From the NCBI RefSeq assembly GCF_028640845.1, contig NC_080540.1, positions 98,369,561-98,433,560 on the forward strand: a DNA stretch of 64,000 nt. The letters run 5' to 3'. This document shows, piece by piece, positions 11,200-23,523 of this stretch. Source of the stretch: Ahaetulla prasina (Eukaryota; Chordata; Lepidosauria; Squamata; Colubridae). Position 1 is the first letter of the stretch; each line of letters starts with the position of its first letter. Both the position numbers and the translations under genes were made by a program. The notes beneath the pieces are model-generated. The model searched no databases. It was not told where the DNA came from and was given only the letters and a program-made list of their open reading frames with translations.

Positions 11200-13584
11200 A
11201 ATATTAACAAGGGACACCTAGTCCAGGGCATTTTTACTACACACAATACAAAGGTGTCAAACTGCAAATATTAATAATGAATTAGCTGTCATGAAAGATC
11301 TCCTTAGCAAAGAAATAAATGCAGTCTCCAGTGTCTTTCACCATGCTGAACTTTAAAAGCAAGAATCCAAGGAATTTTCCCGTCATTCTGCACAGTTTGG
11401 GAGATAATAGGTCAAAAAATTCTCTATTCTGTTGTGCAACCAGCAGACTAGGTCCTTTAACTACGGAGACATACTTGGGTATGTCTTTTCTGAGTAGCAG
11501 AAAAGATATAGATGAACAAATACCTCTTGGGAGCAAGGCTAAATTAAATCTTTTATGGATGGCTAATGATTTGATGGTGTCCCATTTTTCTTTGTCAAAA
11601 ATAGTGAACTTTGAGAATTATGGAAAAGCAGGTGAAAGTAAAGATTTAACCTTTTTCCCCAATGAAATTCAATCGCTCAGCTTGTACATAACAATGTTTC
11701 TCTTTGTTTCTTTTGGGTCACACAAAACTATTTTGTTTCTTTCAGCCAAATTACAAACCACCAACAAAAGAACAAAGCTTTTCTCTAACAAATTATACGG
11801 TAGGGATCACAAGAGTAAAAATACACAGACAGCACCAAAACGTATTTCAAGGAAGAAAATAAATCTTGCTTGGATTTACAAAGAATAAAATACATGTATG
11901 TTTGTGGTTCCAAGAGTGCACCTTTCGGAAATTCCCAATTTTCATTTTCTCACCCCATCATTAAGGCCAACAATATTCAAATTCTACAGCAAGGGGTGAA
12001 TAGAAGATTGTTCAAAGTAGCAATTTTATTTCTTAACACTTCAGCTCCAATCTTGCTTCAGTAGCCAATACAACAAAAGTGAGGGTTTACATACACTGAA
12101 AATAGCATTGCTACTTGGTAAGTATAGGCAATCAAGCAGTGGTGAGGAAGCAACTTTTCTGCTTCTTTATTTAAAAAAAATCATCACAATTATTTGCAAA
12201 AAATCCAAAAGAATTTTCCAAAATAGAAAAATAAAGAAGTTGCACAGCATTAATATGCACTTACCTCGCTTAACTGTAAAATAGCAGTCATGTACAATTG
12301 CTTGAAAGGAAGACAAATCCAGTCCTGGCAGCTTTATAATATAACACTTTATAATATATCACTTTTGGCAGCAAAGGTCAACAATCCTCACTATCTCTTT
12401 GCTAATATACTTAACCTATCTAAGAAGCCTACATTAAGAGAGGTCCTGGTGGAGCTGCATCTTTTTTACAGTGTCATTGTGGACTTTAACCTAGAAATCA
12501 ACAGCACTATCGGACCAAGGACATGTCATAACTTTCCACACTGTCCTTTTAATTGCCCTTCAAGCTCTACTGATTCTTTTGGGGACCTGGTTTCACATGG
12601 CCACTTCAGAGTTTTTCCGATCTTGGTACATCTTGGCTATCCAGACTTTCTCTCTTTCTTAGTTTTCTGTTCCCGTTGTAGCTGTAACTGCTTTGGCTGG
12701 CTAACACAAGAACTTTTTCAATTACTTCAAGATTCAAATTTCTTTTGCAGCCTATCAGTCTTCTACTGCTACAAGCAGCCATTCATATTCTGGCAGCATT
12801 GACTGTGCCTCCCTTCTATATTCAAAACTCCCCTTTGGCCAAGCAAAGTGGAAGCTTGCTAAGTAACACCCTGTTACTATGGCAGCAACCCTTTGTGTTC
12901 AGAAGCACCCACAGAGTTGTTTTTGAGAAAGACTGTGTAGGATACATCCTGTAATCACATTTGCAAGATATCTCAAACAACAAGGATAGTAAGATGCTTG
13001 CTTGAGAAACTTTTCAGAAATGGGATGTGATTAAACTTTTAATCACCCCCCTCTGCATCTGTAAATTGATTTTTTTATAGTTTACACCTGCTATTTGAGT
13101 AGGGGAAAATACAAATCTAATGTAGCTGTACTTGGATCCAATCTTACTCACTTCTCACGGGGCAATTTGGAAAGTGACTTCATTTAATATGAAGCCTATA
13201 CAACTTGCAATTTACCAAATGTAAATATAGTCCTCTAGTCTAGTCTATCAGAATTATAGATGTCAACTTGTGCCAATTTTTTGGAGATATCTGTAATGAT
13301 TTTTGAAAAAATATATTTAATTATCTGCTCTCCACTCATGTAAATTAGGGAGTTGACCCTAATGGTTTGTGATCATGTATTTTCATAACAGGGATGTTAT
13401 TATTCACAATTGATGTCAATATTATTTTTAATTTATTGTATGTCTATTGCTAGTTGATGACCATAATAAAGTTTATATTCATATTCATTCCTCTAGTCTT
13501 ATTGTGTGGCTTGATTGTCAATCTTTCTGTTTTCCAATGCCAAATACTAGTAAGTTAGTAACTAGTAACTAGTAACTATCTTCA
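11200..13584. other. Mostly unassigned DNA with a possible old LINE relic near 12360-12460
   Basis: A plus-strand stretch reading LAAKVNNPHYLF then NILNLSKKP recalls the segment upstream of the reverse transcriptase in L2/CR1 LINEs, but it is too short and decayed to be secure. The ORF at 11319-11888 shows no recognisable motif. Around 13550-13575 there are short gtaactagtaacta repeats just before the L2 copy. Confidence 0.25.
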
Positions 13585-14190
13585 GGAGCACCCGGAGGCT
13601 CCAGTTGGTCCAGAATGCGGCTGCGCGGGTGATAGAGGGAGCCCCTCGTGGCTCCCATGTGACACCTCTCCTGCGCAGACTGCACTGGCTACCTGTGGCC
13701 TTCCGGGTGTGCTTCAAGGTTTTGGTAACTATCTTCAAAGCGCTCCATGGCATAGGGCCGGGTTACTTACGGGACCGTCTGCTGCCACCGATTGCCTCTC
13801 ACCGACCCGTGCGCTCTCACAGGGAAGGATTCCTCAGGGTGCCGTCGGCCAGGCAGTGCCGACTGGCGACACCCAGGGGAAGGGCCTTTTCTGTGGGGGC
13901 TCCCACCCTCTGGAACAAACTTCCCCCAGGACTTCGCCAACTTCCTGACCTTCGAACCTTTCGCCGCGAACTTAAGACACATCTCTTTATTTGCGCAGGA
14001 CTGGACTAGAATTTTAAATTTTGAATTTGGTTTTAATTGGGGTTTTTATTACTTTTATTGCTATTTTAAATATTCAGCCTTATTTAATAAGTTTTTTAAT
14101 TGATGTTTTATTCTGTATTTATATGTATGTTTTTTATCTGGCTGTAAACCGCCCTGAGTCCTTCGGGAGATAGGGCGGTATAAAAATGTG
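13585..14190 (+). mobile_element. L2-clade LINE, 3' end (5'-truncated)
   Basis: The translation shows the C-terminal part of ORF2: LQLVQNAAARVIEG, HVTPLLRRLHWLPV, FKALHGIGPGYLRDRL, and the end motif FSVGAPTLWNKLPPGLR. A short 3' UTR follows, ending gtaaaccgccctgagtcctt, then the (TAAA)n tail. The 134-codon ORF at 13605-14009 is part of the element. The 5' end was lost at insertion, as usual for LINEs. Confidence 0.85.
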
Positions 14191-14192
14191 AA

Positions 14193-14255
<63 letters not shown>

Positions 14256-14257
14256 AA
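14191..14257 (+). repeat. (TAAA)n LINE tail microsatellite
   Basis: About 16 tandem TAAA units follow the L2 3' end directly. Confidence 0.95.
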
Positions 14258-15564
14258 GTTGTAGTTAGTCACCCAACTTTCCAGATATGTTCAAATATAG
14301 TCTGTGCTTCTTAACATGTGAGGCATGGTCCAATATGTTTAGAAGATTCCTAGCTAAAAAAGACTGCTCTAGATTTATCAACAAAGTACAATTATGGAAA
14401 TCAGTTCAAAGCTACCATCAATAATTTTATTTTAATGACAGCAAGAAAACATGGTAGTTTCACAGTAATGTTTACGACTCACCCAAACAAACTTCTAAAC
14501 TTTGTTTTCTGAATAACAAGAACAAAACTTTGCAATATTCTTTGTACCAGAGTTTCTGTAAAGCAACTATTATTTTATGCCTATGCAATCTAGAATTTAC
14601 CATACATATATGGTTAAGCACTTGATTTTATGCCAGAGCAAGGACTTTACTGTGAGGATCCAAAATATTGTGACTGCATAATTAACCCTAGAATTTCTAC
14701 CTCATATGTTGATTTGGTGGAAACCATCATAATGGTTTGGAAAAAAATTAACTAAAGGCAAAAGTCTTTGATTAGACCAAAATTCACAGTGCAAAAGTAT
14801 TGTGTTCTATAGGTTTACTTTCATTTATCATACATAGGCATTGGAAGTTTATTAAATCTGCCATCCAGTACTGCTGATGGCAAGGCATTAATATGGGCTC
14901 TTGAAAATGTCTATTGATACTTAAGAGTGAGTAGAAGTATTGTGTGGTGAAATCAGAATAACTTTGGTACGATTTCAAGAAAGACTGATACAAACTTTTT
15001 AAAATCTCCTATGTTATAGCAAATGGCAGCACTTATATGACCTTACATAATCCCCAAAAGGGTCAGAGCTAATTAGTGCTTTGGTGGGAAAGCACCAGGG
15101 ATATGGGAAAGTCTAGAAAATTAAGGGGGGGGGGAATTTACCAGAAGGTGGTAAAGACAATCCACCTCTGTACACTGCTAGGAAAACTACACATTCATGT
15201 CACCATCAGAGTCAAATTTTATTCAAAGGAGTATTTATAATTCAGTTCCTTGATAGCATTAATATGTTTCATGGATTGACATCACTAGACAAATTCATAG
15301 AGCTGATAAAATAAACTTATAGTAAGCAATCTTGACAGTAAAAACAGACCTACAAAAAGAGTGCCTGAAGCAGGTTTCTCTATTCATGGGCAATATTTTA
15401 AGTAATTTGCTAGATAAAGCAGCTGGTTTAGGGAACAGATGCAGCAGTAAACTGTCCAGAAATATACTAATTAGTGCTGCTATTAAAACACTGGTGTCAT
15501 GACCTGCAGCATCCACCAGGTACCAGCTGAAGATAACAGAGTGTTATTAAAAGCAGCCCAAATA
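14258..15564. other. AT-rich DNA, nothing recognised
   Basis: No repeat family or exon was seen. A run of nine Gs lies at about 15125. Confidence 0.35.
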
Positions 15565-15934
15565 TAGATAGTCCTTGATTTACAGCAATTCATTTAGTCG
15601 CCATTCCAAGTTACAACCGCACTGAAAAAAGTGACTTATGTCCGTTGTTCACACTTGCAGCCATTGCAGCATCCCCATGGTCACATGATAAAAATTTGGA
15701 TGCTCAGCAATGGGTTCATATTTATGATGGTTGCAGTGTCCCAGGGTCATGTGATCACCTTTTTTGACTTTCTGATATGCAAAGTCTACAGGTTACTAAC
15801 TTAATAACTGCAGTGATTCACTTAACAACTTTGGCAAGTAAGATTGTAAAATAGGGCAACATTCCCTTAACAACTGTCTCACTTAGCAACATAAATTTTG
15901 GACTCAGTTGTGGTCGTAATTTGATAACTACCTG
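15565..15934 (+). mobile_element. MITE, CAGGTAGTCC family, copy 2
   Basis: Full-length copy. The left end, gatagtccttgatttacag, is slightly decayed; the right end is gataactacctg followed by TA. The interior is collinear with the copy at 1800. Confidence 0.85.
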
Positions 15935-17233
15935 TAAATTACTATAGCCTAAATTAAAGTTGATTATTACATGTGAAAGAATTGATGTACGTGGTAGATA
16001 TGTTACTAATGAGATGCAGTGGTAAATTAGCTTTTAGTACCAAATGAGTTGTGTTCGAAGTCTTTCAGAAGGAATATACTCATAGTCAAGCAATGGAATC
16101 AGTCCATTCAGAGTAATTCAATTCCAGCCCTCAAATACCTCCATTTGCCTGATTAAAGTTTCTTTTTCTTCATCCTCATAGATCACTTTAAAAAAGATTG
16201 TTCACACTTGCCTTGAGCATCCTATTTTATTTTAGAGTATAACCAATTAATCATGTGGGTGGAAGGCAACATTCAATAGAAAAAAAATTAAGATACCTGA
16301 AGCAATAACTCAATATCAAGATTTGAGAGATAACACAATGATATAAGCATGGTCAGGTAAAAAAGAACCTGAACAATATTTTATTTAGAGACCTAGTTCT
16401 TGAACAAGCCATATGACTTCAATTTCTGAACCCTACATGGCTTTAGATGCCTCATTCAATAAAACTACAAAATACATTAACAAGAGAGTTCCATATCCTG
16501 AGGGTCTTTTTAGAATATCTTCTGCAAACCACTCTATTAGTGCCTGAGGAACAGGATAAGGGATTGTTTGTTGACCTTAGATTTTTGTAATGTCTCTCAA
16601 GGTCTCCTAGCTTAGAAGCTTTGACTGTTACTTAGAAGAGTGCTCAGATTTACAAAAAGGGAAAAAAGACTGATTCCTTGCTCACCTAAAAAAGTAGGAA
16701 ACCTACTTTTAATTGCAAGATTAGTTCATTGCCACCATATTTCTAAATGCTTTCATGGAAGAGGGGAAAAATCATTGACATATAATGCTCCTAAACACTG
16801 AGAAAACAAACTAGCTTCCATTTGTCCTAGATAAAAATGCAACTGGATTAAATGATTCAGATTTTTTTTTCAAAAGAGGCTTAAACTACTTTAGTTCATA
16901 TGGCTTCCTTCCCCCTATGTCAATATACAACAAAAAGGAAATAAAAATACCTGAACAAATGATGCCTATGTGAATAACTGAGCAAACTAATATATTCTTC
17001 ACTGGAGACATATTAATCCATATTGTAACAAAGAATCCAGAATAATACCAAACTAAATTGTGTTTATCATTAGGTAATCCTAGAAGATCTTTTCAAGCTC
17101 AGGCTCTGCTAATAATTGGTAGGATAAATTTAAATCAGAGCACATATGAACTTGCATACATATACACATAAATCACTGTAAAAACTAAATTAGTCTAAAA
17201 ACAAATACATTACATATTATTACAGTATTGTGT

Positions 17234-17264
<31 letters not shown>

Positions 17265-17775
17265 CCTATCAATGCAAACTTTAAAAGCATGTTTTTTTAA
17301 AAAAATCCATCATTATTTTTATCTCTTCATTCCAGTGATGCAGATATTATTTGGCTAGATCCCTGCAAAAGTTAACTTTGATTTATATCCCAGAATGGAT
17401 GGGAAATGACTATGTCCTTATTTTCCTAAGTTAAGAAGGGATCTAACACTTACACAGTTCAAACAAACAAATTATTTTTCAGAATTAAGAAGTAGAGGAC
17501 CACAGCAAAGTCTAGGAAGAAAGAGCAGGAAGCTACCCTTCACTAATTAGGAGGTTAGCAGGCTAACTTTCAGCCTTCTTCCATTTTAAAGGCTTATCAC
17601 ATGGAACATATTTATTGAACCTTCTAATATTCCCAGTAAAGATAAAACAAGTCTTCAATATTAATGCTCAAAAATAAATAGTGTACTCATCCCAAACCTT
17701 ACATGTAAGCCTATGTGTCATACGTTCAAGAACAATTTTTTTTTATAACCTTCATTATGGTTTGGGGAAATTTTC
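15935..17775. other. AT-rich DNA, nothing recognised apart from a dinucleotide repeat
   Basis: No long ORF, repeat family or exon could be supported before the DIRS element. Confidence 0.35.
17235..17263 (+). repeat. (TC)n(AC)n microsatellite
   Basis: A short compound TC then AC dinucleotide run. Confidence 0.9.
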
Positions 17776-17887
17776 CAGCAGGGTGGGACCGGCAGCCAGG
17801 CATGGGTAAGACTCCGTCTGCTGACCAATGGGATCGAGTCTGCTAGTTGTTAAGCACCTCCTCCTCCTGGTGCTTCCCATCTTTCAG
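17776..17887 (+). repeat. DIRS left inverted terminal repeat
   Basis: From ggtgggaccggcagcc at 17782 to ctttcaga at 17887 it is the near-perfect complement of 24769-24876. The two arms differ by only a few substitutions and one gap. The extra outer bases (cagca at 17776-17780) are matched in the internal complementary region. Confidence 0.9.
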
Positions 17888-18475
17888 ACTCGATCTGACT
17901 GGGACAGACACTTTTTGTCTGAGCTGCTGCTTCCCTAATTGAATTAGTCAACCTTAGAAAACCTTCAAAAACCTTTAGCGAGAAGGGTGAGATAGCCCAA
18001 AACCACTTTCTCAGCGGCTGCTGTCATCGGGGTAGAGGCTTCCAGCTGTTGGTCAAGCGCTCCTCCCTCAGCGTGAAGGGCGCCCCAGCCTGATACCGCT
18101 GGGGTCAGTTAAAATCGCCGTGTGGAGAGGAGACGATCTAAGATCTCCCCACTGCCAGCATGATCGGCGGCTGCTGAACTCTGCTGAAGGCTGCACCGCG
18201 GCATGATCTTGCAGCAGCAGATCTATTCGGGCGCTCCTTGGCTCTGTCCCTATTGCCCCTGCCGGAACGAGTAGCCGCAGAGCCGACCACATTGCCTGCC
18301 AGAGCACCAAGCCTGGGATCATTGTTCCAGCTTCGGGAGCGGCACAAATCGGGTAAGGCCGCTCCGATTATTTGGCCACCTCCGGCTCCTATTCAGCCGC
18401 ATGGCTCCACTTACTGTCTCTCCTGTGGCCCAGTGAGAGCGAAAGGGGAAGGCCTCATTTTATTCTACCTGGAAG

Positions 18476-19730
18476 CAGGGGTGAAATCTAAAAATTTTCC
18501 CTACCGGTTCTGTGAGGCGTGGCTTAATTAGTGGGCGTGGCTTGGTGGTCAGATGACTGGGTGGGCGTTGCCAATAACAATAAATAATAAAAATAATAAA
18601 CAAAGTATAGAAAACAATAAGAGGTACCAAAAACCAACTTCCACACTTTACACACATACAACACAACACAACTGACTCACACACAATATAAAAGCAGCTG
18701 CACTTCACCCAAAATGGCCCCGGAAGCAAGCAGGAACTTCACACAGCCACAAAAAGCTCAAAAACCAACTTTCACACTTTACACATACACAAGATAACAC
18801 AACACAACTGACTCACACACACAAAATGCCACATACAGCTTTGTGAGATTTTGTGTGTTTATGTAGTTAGAGTGAATCACTACAGAAACACACCAAATCT
18901 CAGAAAGCTGCACAAATATTTTATGTTATTATTTTATTTTATTTATATTTTTTAGATCAGGAGTCTCCAACCTTAGTAACTTTAAGGTTTGTGGACTTCA
19001 ATTCCCAGAGTTCCTCAGCCAGCAAAGCAGGCAGATTGAGTTGCTCACTGAGGAAATGGATTGCAGGCAGGCAGATTCAGTTGCTAGCAGATGCAACTGA
19101 TGTAAAGCATGGCTTTGCGAGCTCGAAAGGAGCAGCAATAAGGCAAGTGGGGACAGGGCACTGGGTGGGCATGGGTGGGGACTATTGTAAAAGGTTGTTA
19201 AAAATGATTTTAAAAGCCTGTGATTATCAGGCAACTCAGCTGGGATCACCAGAGGAAAAAAAGATTTTAAAAGGCTTCTCTGATGATCCCAGTTGAAGTT
19301 CCCTCATCGCAGCCCAGAACCTCTTAAAATAACTGTTTTAACAAACTCTTCAGCTAAAGAGCTTGTAGAAAACATGTTTTTTTAAGGTTCTGGTGATGAG
19401 GAACTCAGCTGGGATCACCAGAGGAGCCTTTTAAAACCTTTTTATTTACAACCTCTTCGGCCGAAGAAGTTGTTAAAAAAAAAGAGTTTAAAGGGTTCTA
19501 ACGATCCCAGCTGAGCCGCGGGATCATCAAAGCCTTTTTTTTTTAAAGGCATGTTTTCAGCTGAAGAAAAACTGCTTTTAAAAGTTTAAAAAAAAACCCT
19601 CTGATGATGGTGTGGCTCAGCTAGGGCAGGGGGTGGGGCCAGGGATTTTTGCTACAAGTTCTCCAAATCACTAGCCGCCATCGCTACTGGATCGGGCGAG
19701 CTGGTCCAAACCGGGAGCATTTCACCCCTG
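18476..19730. mobile_element. hAT element inserted in the DIRS, 1255 bp
   Basis: Terminal inverted repeats CAGGGGTGAAAT and ATTTCACCCCTG are flanked by an 8-bp target duplication, cctggaag at 18468-18475 and cctagaag at 19731-19738 (one mismatch). There is no transposase ORF. The interior holds ggcgtggctt repeats and, near 18958, the start of another hAT-like end (caggagtctccaacctt). From 19200 to 19610 there are several inverted and direct copies of 'cagctgggatcaccagagg' and 'caacctcttc'. Related interior sequence recurs at 38101-38552. Confidence 0.85.
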
Positions 19731-19847
19731 CCTAGAAGCATTTCAGCCTTCCTTGCCTCCAATTGGGAGTTATTTTGCTCAGGTCTTGACCACGTGCAGT
19801 TTAGAGGCGTTTCAAGGAATTAGAGGCCTTTCAAGTACCTATCCAAG

Positions 19848-20442
19848 ATGGCCACCATCCCACCCACCTGGGCTAGTAAAAGGGCCCAGCAGCCACAGCC
19901 CTCTAATTGGGCTAGCTCACACCCAGTACCAGGCCCCTCGGGTATCAGAACCCCTTCCAAGGTAGAGGCTTCACAGGCCACAGAGGCAAAGCCCCACAAG
20001 CGGGCTTCTAAAACTTCAGAAAGGGAGGCTTTACAACGCCAGAAGACCATGGAAAAAGCAATAAAGCGGGCAGTTAAGGAATCTACCTGCAGCCCAACCT
20101 CCACTGCAGGTCTCTGAAGCACCCATGGCCCCTTTATCACCGGATGGCTCAGTTGACTCCTCCCAGCTGCAAAACACTTCTGACTTGTTTCACCCTCTGC
20201 CTAACCCAGAGGTGGTGGTGGTCCCTGCGGACCCACAAATAGATAGGCCATCTAGTCATTCCGCTACGGCCACATTCACCCCAACTGCCTCGGGTTGCCA
20301 ACAGGAACCTAAGGTCATGCTCCAATTCCCAGAAGGCATAGCAGATATGACTGCAGCGGCTGTCCAAAGAGGCATTGCTGCCAGTATGCAGATGAGGACC
20401 CAGTCTCTGAATATGCAGACTCACAGGCCAGTCAGCATCTAG
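19848..20442 (+). pseudogene. DIRS gag-like ORF1 remnant
   Basis: Two consecutive ORFs lie where DIRS elements encode ORF1. The first (19848-20117, 89 codons) is Pro/Ser/Thr-rich and then basic, with a KRASKTSEREALQRQK stretch. The second (20125-20442, 105 codons) is in another frame, so at least one frameshift or stop separates them. DIRS ORF1 is assigned by position as a putative capsid-like protein. I see no zinc knuckle. The assignment rests on context rather than motif. Confidence 0.55.
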
Positions 20443-20564
20443 TTCATGAACAAGTCAATCCTCAAGTTGCTGATTTCCAAGCACATTCACCCACTCAGAT
20501 TTCTGTTACAGGCAAAGGTAACTTCAGAGAGCAGGATTTCTCAGAGGATGAGAAATCCTCCCCA

Positions 20565-21422
20565 GTGTGTCCCACCGCTCAGACATCAGGTCAGTTCCTT
20601 ATTTTCACCCCTTCAGGACATCTGAGACAGGCTTCATGCCACCGAGACCTGAGAGATCCTTTTCTCCCAGACTGGGTAGACAAGATAGACAGGGAGGTCA
20701 GGGACAGAGGGGCTCCTCCAAACAGCCCTTTTGGGGCGGGAGGGGTCACCCATTCCGACGCTCACACTGACTACACATCCATTCCTCCCATTGGGGGCAG
20801 ACTGGTTCTATTTGTCAGCCAATGGGAGTATTCCACCACGGATGCTTGGGTCAGGGACACAGTCAGGTCTGGCCTCTCCCTGGAATTTCTCTCTACCCCT
20901 CGGAGCCACTTCGTAAGGTGTCCTCTATCTTGCGACCCGACGAGGAGGCTTCTCATGGAATCGGTCATAAAACACCTTCACACTATTCTGGCCATTCAGC
21001 TGGTTCCACGAGACCAATACGAACATGGGTTTTATTCCCGCCTGTTCATCATTCCAAAGTCCTCGGGGAGGTGGGGGTGGAGAGCAATTCTCGATCTCAA
21101 GGCTCTGAACTGCCACATCATTTACAGGCGGTTCAAGATACAGTCTCTCCAAACCATCTTGGAGAGTGTCAGGGAGGGTGACTTCCTCACCTCAGCGGAC
21201 CTGACGGAGACGTATCTCCACATCCCAATTCTTTCTGGCCACAGACGGTTCCTCCGATTCTGCCACAGGGGTCACCACTACCAATATTGTGCCCTTCCAT
21301 TCGGACTCTCCTCAGCCTCCAGAGTCTTCTCCAAATTGATGGCTTCTCTCACAGCACATCTCTGGGCAATTCCAATAAGGATCCAGTTTTATCTTGATGA
21401 TCTAATTCAATCCCGGTCGTAG
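20565..21422 (+). pseudogene. DIRS reverse transcriptase, N-terminal and catalytic part, ended by TAG
   Basis: The ORF translates to a DIRS-type reverse transcriptase: YSRLFIIPKSSG, AILDLKALN, QTILESVREGDF, SADLTETYLHIPI, RRFLRFC, then ALPFGLSSASRVFSKL. The catalytic YLDD is at about 21390-21401. The frame ends at TAG (21420-21422), eight residues after YLDD, where intact relatives continue without a break. The homologous continuation resumes directly after the stop in the same frame. The last 187 bp belong to the first unit of the 824-bp tandem duplication. Confidence 0.85.
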
Positions 21423-22059
21423 ACTCTGGCGAGAGCAGACTTGTCCACCACACTTCAGGTACTGGAAGCCCACGGGTTCTCAGTCAACAAGGCCAAAAGT
21501 CACTTGCATCCGACCACTCGGATCCAATATTTAGGGGATATCATAGATACGGTCGAGAGCTGGGTCTATCTCTTCCAGGAGCGCCTATCCAGCTTACATG
21601 CTCTGGTATCAAAGGTCAGGACGGGATGTCCGGTTCCCTTGAAGGTTCTTTCCCAACTCCTGGGGAAAATGGTCTCCTGTATCAGCATCGTGCCTTGGGC
21701 ACGCCTCCACTGCAGGGCTCTGCAGTGGTTTCTGCTCCCATATCAAAAAGCCCGCAAAGCTACATCATCTTTATTGGTTCAGGTTCCACATCACGTTCAC
21801 AACTCCCTACAGTGGTGGATCTCCCCTGCTTTGTCAAAGGGCCGGGAGTACAGGGAATCCCATCGCTTGGTCCTAATGACGGATGCCAGCCTTCATGGCT
21901 GGGGCGCCCATTTGGAGTCACGTATGGCCCAGGGTCAATGGTCCCCAGAGGACCTGACCCACAACATAAATTGGCTAGATCTAGGGGCGATCCACCTAGC
22001 CCTTTGATCATTTCAGGACATAGTCCAAAACCAAGACATTCTGATCCTGACAGACAATG
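21236..22059 (+). repeat. 824-bp tandem duplication in the DIRS, unit 1
   Basis: It covers the end of the RT domain and the RNase H domain. It repeats at 22060-22883 with no difference in the translated frames I compared. The 7-mer tggccac marks each boundary, at 21236, 22060 and 22884. Confidence 0.95.
21441..22007 (+). pseudogene. DIRS RT C-terminus and RNase H, copy 1
   Basis: The 188-codon frame continues the RT (LQVLEAHGFSVNKAKSHL, TTRIQYLGDIIDTV). It then gives the RNase H domain, with LVLMTDASLHGWGAHL containing the catalytic aspartate, and LTHNINWLDLGAIHLAL. RNase H normally removes the RNA strand after reverse transcription. Copy 1 is followed by re-entry into RT sequence at 22060, so it could not be joined to the downstream domains. 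Confidence 0.8.
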
Positions 22060-22883
22060 TGGCCACAGACGGTTCCTCCGATTCTGCCACAGGGGTCACC
22101 ACTACCAATATTGTGCCCTTCCATTCGGACTCTCCTCAGCCTCCAGAGTCTTCTCCAAATTGATGGCTTCTCTCACAGCACATCTCTGGGCAATTCCAAT
22201 AAGGATCCAGTTTTATCTTGATGATCTAATTCAATCCCGGTCGTAGACTCTGGCGAGAGCAGACTTGTCCACCACACTTCAGGTACTGGAAGCCCACGGG
22301 TTCTCAGTCAACAAGGCCAAAAGTCACTTGCATCCGACCACTCGGATCCAATATTTAGGGGATATCATAGATACGGTCGAGAGCTGGGTCTATCTCTTCC
22401 AGGAGCGCCTATCCAGCTTACATGCTCTGGTATCAAAGGTCAGGACGGGATGTCCGGTTCCCTTGAAGGTTCTTTCCCAACTCCTGGGGAAAATGGTCTC
22501 CTGTATCAGCATCGTGCCTTGGGCACGCCTCCACTGCAGGGCTCTGCAGTGGTTTCTGCTCCCATATCAAAAAGCCCGCAAAGCTACATCATCTTTATTG
22601 GTTCAGGTTCCACATCACGTTCACAACTCCCTACAGTGGTGGATCTCCCCTGCTTTGTCAAAGGGCCGGGAGTACAGGGAATCCCATCGCTTGGTCCTAA
22701 TGACGGATGCCAGCCTTCATGGCTGGGGCGCCCATTTGGAGTCACGTATGGCCCAGGGTCAATGGTCCCCAGAGGACCTGACCCACAACATAAATTGGCT
22801 AGATCTAGGGGCGATCCACCTAGCCCTTTGATCATTTCAGGACATAGTCCAAAACCAAGACATTCTGATCCTGACAGACAATG
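22060..22883 (+). repeat. 824-bp tandem duplication in the DIRS, unit 2
   Basis: Second unit. It starts again at the RT motif RRFLRFC and repeats YLDD and the same TAG stop. After 22883 the sequence enters the unique downstream part (gaagacctatgtaaaccg). Confidence 0.95.
22265..22831 (+). pseudogene. DIRS RT C-terminus and RNase H, copy 2
   Basis: The encoded 188 residues are identical to copy 1. This copy is the one contiguous with the downstream part of the element. It again follows an in-frame TAG after YLDD. Confidence 0.8.
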
Positions 22884-23483
22884 TGGCCACGAAGACCTAT
22901 GTAAACCGCCTAGGGGGGACCCACTCACAGCACCTGATGCAGGAGGCTGTTCAACTGGGCCTCTGGGTGGAGACTTATCTGAGGTCCATCCAGGCCTCTC
23001 ACATATCAGGGGTGGCGAATGTGCAGGCGACTGGCTCAGCAGAGCTTCAGTCGACCACGGGGAGTGGCGCCTGCACCCGGACCTGTTCAGTGAGCTTACG
23101 AGCTGCTTCAAAACCCTGACAGTAGATCTGTTCACCACTCAGGACAATGCCAGGTGGACAGATTCTTCGCCAGGTTTCCCACACCAGGAGTGGAGGGCAT
23201 GAATGCTCTGCGCAGTCCTTGGCCCCCCGGCCTACTTTACGCCTTCCCTCCCCTTTCGATACTTCCCAAGGTCATCAGGAAGATATTGGAGGAATGGGCG
23301 GAGCTTCTCCTGTTGGCCCCTCACTGGCCCCGGTGTCCATGGTTTGCGGACCTGGTGGCCCTTTCTGTGGCGCCACCCTGGAGGCTTCCCCAGTCCAAGT
23401 TATTGCTCAGCCAGAGGCAGCTAGTCCACCCAGACCCTCAGTGGTTCCAAGTGACCACCTGGCATTTGACTGGAGCCTCCTGA
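22884..23483 (+). pseudogene. DIRS region between RNase H and recombinase (methylase-like domain)
   Basis: Recognisable conserved blocks occur in successive frames: YVNRLGGTHSQHLMQEA, HISGVANVQA, ASVDHGEWRLHPDLF, LTVDLFTTQDN, then RSPWPPGLLYAFPP, APHWPRCPWFADL and SVAPPWRLP. DIRS1-group elements carry a domain here that has been compared with phage-type DNA adenine methylases. At least one frame change separates the blocks, near 23140-23160, so the region is degenerate. The methylase label is family knowledge; I cannot confirm catalytic residues. Confidence 0.65.
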
Positions 23484-23523
23484 GGAAACACCATCTACCA
23501 GCGTCATCGACACCATCCAGTCA

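Noticed and set aside
10505..11217. ORFs of about 100 codons on both strands
   Set aside because: They arise from the GC-rich palindrome; the strands mirror each other and no domain is visible.
11319..11888. 189-codon plus-strand ORF
   Set aside because: No recognisable motif, no splice context, no repeat family; likely chance.
12290..12802. 170-codon ORF, possible gene or LINE segment
   Set aside because: Only a weak resemblance (NNPHYLF) to L2/CR1 sequence; no splice sites, and composition like random AT-rich DNA.
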